Source: Shinisaurus crocodilurus (Eukaryota > Chordata > Lepidosauria > Squamata > Shinisauridae). From it: a DNA stretch of 64,000 nt. The stretch covers positions 205,076,715 through 205,140,714 of the forward strand of contig CM037877.1 in NCBI GenBank assembly GCA_021292165.1, read 5' to 3'. Shown here piece after piece: positions 47,401-56,400 of the stretch; within the stretch, counting starts at the first letter, position 1, and the number at the start of each line of letters is the position of its first letter. The notes under the pieces were generated by a model that did not search any database, was not told the origin of the DNA, and saw only the letters and a program-made list of their open reading frames with translations. A program made the position numbers and the translations under genes.

Positions 47401-50400
47401 AAATCAAACACGTACAATTAAATATCCTATTGGTCTACCTAGTGGAAATCAGCCATCTCCTTATATTCAATGCTGAATTCTTTTCACCTGCCGGAGCCCA
47501 CTGAATGTGTCTTGGATGTGAATTGATAATCCCAGTGCTCTGCAAATTGTGTTGTGAGCAGTTTAAAAACGTATGGGGTTTTTTCTCCTCAAGTGAGAGT
47601 TGATCTGGGGCTTCATGTGTTAATTTTTTCATGCGTGCACCCATAATAGCAAATGGCATGAATGTTTGCTGCTGCTCTCCTCCACTCATTCCAAGTTATA
47701 CATATGAATGGCTACTCAGCACCCATTCCAGGTATACATGAATGTAGGAAGCAGGCATGAGAAGCATTGTAGTTCAAAGGGTAAAGTGTAAGAGCCATGC
47801 AGCCCGATCTTGTGCATGTGACTTGAAAGCAAGTCCCACTGTGTTCAGTAGGGCTGGCCTCTTAGGAAGAGTGCATGGGATTGCAACTGTAGACTTTAAC
47901 CCCTAAGGTTCTGTCTATAGAATTCATCTAACCAAAATGTATCTTCCTGTAAATTCATACTCATTGTTTATTGTATTGTACTTGGTGACCCTTCTTCTGA
48001 TATTCTTTTAAATTTCTATAAACTACTTTCCCTCTTTAATATTTTCCCACAAGAAACCTATCCAGTTCCCTTGTAGTTTCTCTAACCTCTTCAGTTCAGA
48101 ATTATCCAGAATCCTGACATCTGTAAGTGAATACTGTACTAATTATGGTCTTAGAAGTGATGAGAATTGTGCTGATCTCCTGAATAGAACACTTCTGTTG
48201 TTGCCTCGCCTCCTAAAACCAGCATTGGCCTTCTGACCCACACATTCTCATTTATTAAAGCGGATAACATGCTAAAAACAAGTAAATCACCTTGGGAGAG
48301 TTAACATGTAACACTTAAACCATGATTTAGCATTTCAAGGACAAGCTGCAGCAAGCCTCAGGCTTATGTGCTCCCCCCATTCTCATCCGGCTACCATTTT
48401 AGATTAACTGAAGCTGTGGTTTCTTCATACAAGCCAGCTTCATAAACTATGGCTTAAAGTTAAGCTTGTTTCAGCAAAACAAAGTTAAGGTTAACCACAG
48501 TTCATTGGGTCCAAATAACACGACAAGCCATAGTTAAATGGAAGGAAAAGCTTTGAAATATCTTACGTCTGTGCCAGGAGCGGATGGAGGTGAGCAGGAA
48601 GCATACAAGTCAGTTTCATCAAAACAGCAACATCCAACATCATTTAAAACCGCCCACCAATCATAAAGAGGAGAGGGAGGCAGTGTTCTTTTTTTAATAT
48701 GAAGCAATTGAAATAGTTACTAGCATCAAGAGATTAATGACCATTTCTAGATCAGCCATTTCAACACAATCTTTTAAATAACAGAGAAGCACTGATGGAT
48801 ACAGGGGGGATGTTGAAGGCTGGATGGAAGAGGAAGAACAATAGCCCTCTCATGCCAAAGAGGGGTTGTTGGTTGGTGTTTCATTATTGGGAGGTAGAGA
48901 TGGTTGGGTAAACTGAACTGCCGGTGGGGATTGCATGGCTGGTGGCAGGTCAAGCAGTTTTTTCAGGTGGTGCAGTAAGCATGTAACACTTGATCCTCCC
49001 TGGATCCTTGAGATATTTCATAGTTTCCGAAAAGGATGGAGGCCTCTACCCTATATTAGACCTCTGGGATATCAACAGCTACATATACCCCCAAAAGTTC
49101 AGAATTACTACACTTGCAGCCATACCCTCCCTCCTACATCAACAAGTCTGGTTTGTGACGATAGACCTTCGAGATGCCTACGTCCATATTGCCATACACC
49201 CCGATTCTCGCCCGTTCCTCAGATTTGCCATAGGAAACAAACTTTTTCAATTTATAGTCCTCCCATTTGGCCTTGCTAGAGTGCCAAGGGTTTTTACAAA
49301 ATGCATGGCAGTGGTTGCAGCACACTTAAGACTAAAAGGGATTGTAGTATTCCTGTTCATCAACTATTGGCTTTTTGTCGCCCGTCGCCCCCACCAACAA
49401 TTGTGCAACAACATTACAACTGCCCTCTTTCTTCAAAAAATCTCTCAGCCTTCACGTCAATGAGGAAAAATCCTACCTCACTCGATCTCGAACCTGACAA
49501 TTTATCAGGGCATTCCTCGACTCAACTCAAGCCCAAGCATATCTACCAAAAGACAGATTGGATACCTCCACTCCCTAGCAAGGGATCTTTCCACTGCTCA
49601 CCACTGTCAGGCGGTCACCATTGAATGCTTCCTCAGACTCATGGCCTTCTATGGCTATCACCCCACTAATGTGCCTCTGCATGAGACCCCTACGATCATG
49701 GTTCCTACAGACTTTTTATCCAGACAGACTCCAAAACTCACTGCCTCTTCCCGGGCTCGGTCAGGTGTTCCCTGAACTAATGGAGTCGCCTGCCCCACTT
49801 TCTCTGAGGCTTTGATTTCTGCACCCCTGACCGTCAGTGACAGTCACAACAGATGCATCTATCCACAGTTGGGGAGCCCATTGCTGCTCCCTCACTATCA
49901 GAGGACTCTGATCTCACCAGGAACTGTTACTGCTTATCAGTCAACTAGAACTGCTTGCGGTTGCCAAGGCCCTTCGGGCATTTGAAGCCACTATCAAAGG
50001 ACGAGTCATCCAAATAGCAACAGACAACATCACAGTTGTTTTCTGCATAAATAAACAAGGTGGTACAAAATCACTTCCACTCATAAATCTCACCCTCTAT
50101 CTCTGTGACTGGTACATCCATTGCCACATTACCCCAATTGCCATATACCAGGCAGGAACATCCACTCCTCTTGCCGACTCCCTCAGCAGATTGGGAACCT
50201 CCCCCCACAAGTAGGAACTCACCCCAAGGGTAGCACAAGGAATCTTCAGAAGGTGGGCCAACCCCAAGATCAACTTATTCACCATGGCTCTAACCACAAA
50301 ATGTTGTTTCTTCTGCAGCAGAGCAGGCCACAACCCAGAATCTCTGTGAGATGCTTTTCTCCTTCACTGGGGAGCACATCTAACCTATGCCTTCCCTCCC

Positions 50401-53400
50401 TTCCCACTAATCACTAGGGTTGTGAACAAAATCCGTTATGACAGGACTCGGTGCAATCTGATCACCCCTGTGGCCCAGACAAATATGGCTTGCACCACTC
50501 CTCTTTCTTTCATACCATACTTTCCTCTGTCTTCAACTCTCTCCGGACCTCCTCGATGAGCAACGAAATGATCAGGCACACAGACTTGCAGTTCCTACGC
50601 CTCACAGCTTGGTGAATAACCAGCCCTACAAATTCTCGAAACGGGTACTAGAGGTTTTGACGGCCTCATGCGAACCTTCCACTCCAGCTTCTTACGCTGT
50701 CAAGTGGGGAAAAAATTCAGGCATTCGTAGCATCAACTCAACAGGACCCAACATCATGCAGTCTTCCAACTATATTGGACTTCCTCTTCTTGTTAAAAAC
50801 TAAGGGCTTAACCCTCTCTTCCATTAAAGTGTTCCTAGCAGCAATCTCAGCCAAACATTACAACATCATTTAGGATCCTCTGTTTTCTCTCATCCCTACA
50901 TAAAATGTTTTCTCTAAGGTCTCACCAGCCTCTACCTGCCAACAACTCCTCCATTTCCTCCTTGGATCCTTTCCTTAGTACTAACTCAACTAATGCCTAA
51001 GCCATTTGAACCTATAGCCACAGTCGACCTTTGATTCCTCACCATGAAGGTGGCCTTCTTAGTCACCATTACTCTTCCTGCAGGATGAGTGAGTACGTCA
51101 CGGCCAACCATTCCTTATTTTTCATAAAGACAAGGTAGTGCTATGCCCAGACTGCTCCTTTCTTCCAAAGATCATCTCTCAATTTCATTTAAACCAAGAC
51201 ATAGTGCTGCCAGTCTTCCTTCCTCACCCCACTTCCCCTAGGGAAGTGAAGCTTCACTCATTGAATGTCCTCAGGGCACTAGCATTCTATGTCTCTACGA
51301 TGTCATCCTTCAGAAAATCTACTCATCTCTTTGTCTGTTACTCTGGTCCCAGAAAGGGCCAGCCGATACCTTCATAGAGTTTTGTCAAATGGGTGTTCTC
51401 AGCCATACACCTAGCCTATCGGTTAGCACGTCTACCAGTCCCCTTTCAAGTAAAGAGCCATTCAACCAAAGCCATGGCCTCTTCTGCTGCCTTTCTCAGT
51501 GGGATTTCTCTCCCATAATTCTGTAATGCGGCTACCTGGGCTCAACCATCTACATTTCAGGCGTTACTGCTTAGACATCGGAGCTCACACTGATGCAGCC
51601 TTCAGCAGGGCGGTTCTCTCTTCGATCCTTGCATGACATCTCCCTCCTCCAGTAAGTCTTATTGCTTTTTAATCATCCATATGTGTGAGTTCACAGATGA
51701 CCACTCAAAGAACCACAGTTACAGGTAAGCAACCTGCTCCTTTTCCAGTTTAAACAGAGCTTAATAATATTTTAGAAATTCATGCATTTCTTCTTTTGAT
51801 GTAGAAGTGAACCCTTTAGTATTTTTAACTGGATGTAGCAAATGGCTTTTATTTTCTCTTTAACCTATTGGCTAGTAATCCATTTTATCTGCTTTTCCAA
51901 AGGTAGTTTGTTTCAAATTTATGAGTGCTTTTTTCTACTTGATCACTATCATGATCCACTTCTTTAGGCAACAAGCTGTTGTCCATGTGATGCAGGAAAA
52001 GTTGAACTACCTTGCTATGGAGGGGGGGAAGCATCAGTCACATTGCCTTGAGGTTTGGAAACTACTCAAGTGGTCTCACCTTCCAGAGTTGTCCACCCTA
52101 CCCTTAACTCAGAGATATGTATTGCAAATGTTCAATATTTTTATTTTTAAATTCTTAGGTGAATCATCTTCAGGTGCTGCCAGCAGTGTCCAGCCACAGG
52201 TAGGACATATTTGTTCTTACTGTGTTTTAAGTTAAATAGAATGGATATAACATCTGGTTAGGGGATCTAAAATAGTTTGCATCTTCAGTGTTAAGGAGGA
52301 CCATTTTAAAACGATATACAGATGATAGTTAAAGCACCTGAAGTTATTCAGAATGAGCTTAAAGGGCAAACAAAAATGCCTGTGGCTTCCATGTGTGCTG
52401 CTGTATTTGCCTAGGAGGAAAAGAGATAATAATTTATGATGTGCAGTCTGACTTTAGGTTCTTTGAACTTTAATAGTGTTACAACAGATAATCTGGGTGT
52501 TAGATTCCCTCTGAAGAGAGAGAGAGAGACTAACCCCAGTGATTTCAGGCAACAAAATATCCTTACAATATAGTTCAAACACACTCTATAGTCTGGAGAG
52601 GAAAAAAAGTCCCTTTTGGCCCTACCAGCCTAAATAGAAGAAGGGGTGGAAGAAAGGCTTCTGTCTAGAGGGATAGAAAGAAGTTCTAGTTACTACCTGT
52701 CCGCTGAGGCTTCCTTCAGTGAATTTCAGCTGTAGCTCCAGTGCAGGCGGAAGGCGCTTAAGAGGTCTGCGTGCTAAGTCCAACTTGAACGTGTTCTCAG
52801 ACTGCTCCCAGACACACACTCCATTGCTAAAACTCTTGGTTTTTATACCCTTTCTCCTGCCTTCTTGGAGAAATGAGAGCAGCAGGGTGGTCTCTGTCTC
52901 CCTGGTGCCCTTAATCTCTGATGATGGCCTGGATAATGGAAAACCTTTTGTTGGGCTGCCTACCTGATGAGTAGAAGCTTCTAGTAGAATCTGCCCAGTG
53001 GGGGTGGGGGTAAGCCATTTCTTTTCAGGAGACTCCTCCTGTGCCTTTGGGCAATGTGCATTTTTAATCTAATCACTGCAAGTTTCTATCCATTGCCCAT
53101 GCATGCCCTTAAGCCTTAGCCCAGTGATGGCGAACCTATGGCACACGCAGGCACCCAACCTCCTTCTAACTGAACAGACAGCTCAGAAGCACAGCGCACG
53201 CGCGCCCGAATCTTTGCGCGCCCGGTGAAGAGCCATGCCCTGAGACAGAGTGGGGCGTGATTAGCTAGTACCCCCTTCCTTCCTGCCAAATTTAAGGCAC
53301 TTTGAAATAAATAAGTTGGTTTTGTGTTGCAGTTTGGGCACTCGGGCTCAAAAAGGTTCGCCATCACTGCCTTAGCCACATCCATAGCCCATGTATGCCC

Positions 53401-56400
53401 TTAAGCCTTAGTCACTTGCCATTCAAACCTTCAGTCATGACCTGTGCTGCAGCTCCAGTTGTTGAAGGCTGCTCCTTTCTCCTGAATCCTCACTTTCCCA
53501 AGTTATTGGGGCCTTGCTGTGGACTTCCTTATGAGCTATGCCATAACCAAATGATCATAACTATATCCCATCAGAGCAATAGGTTATTTGGTAAAGAAGA
53601 TTGTATGTTAGTTATTACTATCAAGGTTCAGATTACTGTTTCGATTTCCTTTCCATTTTACAGCAAATATCTAGTATAAAGTTGACATTAATTTAATCAG
53701 CAAATGATGGCAAATGATAAAGGAGAGAAAGAGCTCTTGCTAAGAAAAAAAGTATATATTGGAATGAGAGAGAGTAGCAAAATATTAACTCTTAATAGCT
53801 TGGCAAACTGTCTAAAAATTAAATAGTGTCGAAGAAAATAGAAGTTTAATACCACTGTGCATATCTACAGGTTCTAGCATCCCTCGGTTGTTCAGCCACT
53901 CCCGCTCACAGTGGCAGCAATCGGGCAGCATGCTGCCACAATCACAATAACAAGTTATTATGACTTGTGAACTGGGTCATTGAATAAAGATTGCAAGAGC
54001 AAGCAGTTCAGAGGCTGAAGAGGGGAGAACAGTCTGTTAGCAAGGAAGTTTAGAACACAGGCTCTCGTATTGATGGACTCACTGCTAGTTTTCAAATTCC
54101 ATGTCTGTTGGATTGGAAGAGGCCTGTGAAGTAGCAGTGTACTGTCAGTATTTAGTAACAGAAAATTCGGAGAGTACTTATATAGAGAAATGCTTTGCAT
54201 TGGGCAGATAAGGTCCACTGTCATGATGTGCCTGTGTAAACTAAAGAGGTTACAATCTACACATAATGTCTGCATGTCTGCAGAATGAACAAACTGCAAA
54301 GCCAAGTATGGTAGCTAAATAGTCTAACTTTCTGGTAGAAGCAGTTTATAGCTGAAGAGTAGACTGTTTCTTTGTTCAAACCATGGAGAATATATTTCAA
54401 TAGGCATCTTGCATTCTGAACCTGCAGAAAGTAGACTGTTTGTTGTACTTTTTGTGGAATTTTCACCAAGCTTCTTAACATTTTTTTTTAACGAAGATTG
54501 CTGTAGTAGGAGAGTTTAGTCATGGCCACCAAGAAGGGAGATGTTACATTTGATTCAGCAACAAGTGGTATGGCCAGGACTGTGTACAATATGCCAAATC
54601 AAATGTAACATCTCCCTTCTTGGTGGCCATGGCCATGACTAACTTTGTTTACCACAGCAATCTTCATAAAAAATGTTAAGATGCTTGGTGAAAATTCCTC
54701 AAAAAGTACAAAGAGCAGTCTACATTCTGCAGGTTCAGAATGCAAGATAGTATCTGGAATCTGGTGTTAGATTAGAGATACTGAGAAACTCTTGCTTCCA
54801 CATTCTAAAAACCATTTTTATTTATTTTTTAATATATTTACAACATTTATATACCTCCCCACGTCTACACAGATTACAGAGCAGTGAACAATAAAAAGAC
54901 AAAAAAAGATAAAAAGAATAAAACACTATATTAAAAATAGAATATCAATAAAAACACAACAGTCTTCATGGTTGTAAAGAAACACTTGAAAATATGCGGG
55001 CAGTGTATGAAGTATCAAAACACAGAGGTAGGCATGGGCAGGGGCTAGGGCTTGTTTTCTTTTCCCCTAACCTTGTTCATAGTATAAACCAGTGATTACT
55101 GACCTTGAATGCCCAGATGATGTTGGACTACAACTCCCAGCATGACCAGTGGTCAGGCATTATGGGAGTTGTAGTCCAACAATATCTGGGGACCCAGGTT
55201 TGACACCTGCTGGGCTAACCAAAACTTTTGTCCTCATGATTTTTCCATTCTCCTCTGCCACTTGTTAAAGCTTCCACTTATGCAAAATCACAGTTTGAAA
55301 GTCTTGGAAGCAGGATACATAATGCAAACAGATCATATACAATTACGTATACTTAAATTGCAAAATGTTTATTCTGGGTGTGGAATTTCAGCTTTGGCAC
55401 ATGCTACTCTGATAGTGACATTTAAATAATATAAGATCCTTTTGCAGGCTTGGCCACGAAAAGGTCCATCTTCCCAGGATGGCCAATGGCCTCTGAATTG
55501 CCAAGCTTCTTCTGAGTTTTCTTCTAGCCATTCTGAGCAATATCCAAGTCCTGAATCACACTTGATAGAATTGTCAAAAGGTAGGTATTCATTCCAAGTC
55601 ATTCTAACTTCACAGAAATATTCATAGAAAAAATGGTGTTTGCTGTTTTCTATATGTAAAGCATTGTTTGGAGTGTTAAACATGGAGCATGACTAAAATG
55701 CTCACAAATGTCTCTCACAAGACTTTGCTCATATGCCAGATGATATTTTTGTGTTTGCTGTTTTGCTTTCAGGAGATGGAAAGCGCAGCCACTGTTTCAT
55801 TCGAACAGTGATCCCATTGTTGGGCTTCATTGCTGGCTTTGGGACAGTCAAATGTTCCAGTGTGCAATACACACTGTCAGCTGCTTTTCCACCCTCTGAT
55901 AGCAGTGCTGCTAAATGTTAACACTATGTACAGAAGGCACATTAAACAGAGTCTTATAGCTCTTGTGCAAGGGTAAAGGTGGGGAGACATTCTGCTCTTT
56001 ACCCTTCGCTTTCTTGCCTCTGACCTATGGAAAACCGCTACTGTGAATATCCATTATTCCAGCAAGTCTGTCCATGCAGGTAGAATACCCTGTAATTGCT
56101 GTAGAATAGTTGACATTTACTGATTGCTTGGAAAGGTTTCATAGAGAATGGGAAGCTTGCAGGGTTGCACCATGAAAGTCATGGGTTGTGGCAAGATCAC
56201 AAATTAGTAAAAGCTTGTTTTGCATGTAACTTCGTTGTGTAAACAGTTTTCAGAAGAAACACACTGAAAATATGGTCTTGTCCTACTGACCAGCAAGACA
56301 TAATTTAGAGGTGTGAAATGAACACACTGTGCCAGATAAGTATATAAATGTAGGCATGGCGGTAAAAGTCATTCTGCTAGAAAAGGTGTTTGTATCATAT

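Larger units (their letters stand above)
46936..52158 (+). other. ANKS1A intron (5.2 kb)
   Basis: 46936-47795 shows nothing recognised. Further on are two MITE-like repeats and a decayed DIRS-like element, listed separately. Confidence 0.75.
52200..55447 (+). other. ANKS1A intron between the alternative exons
   Basis: Holds a hAT miniature element, a large inverted repeat, an L2 tail and a decayed hAT element, listed separately. 52200-53090 and 53412-54400 show nothing else recognised. Confidence 0.65.

Noticed and set aside
53958..54305. 115-codon minus-strand ORF
   Set aside because: No recognisable domain or family; no support from splicing or repeats.
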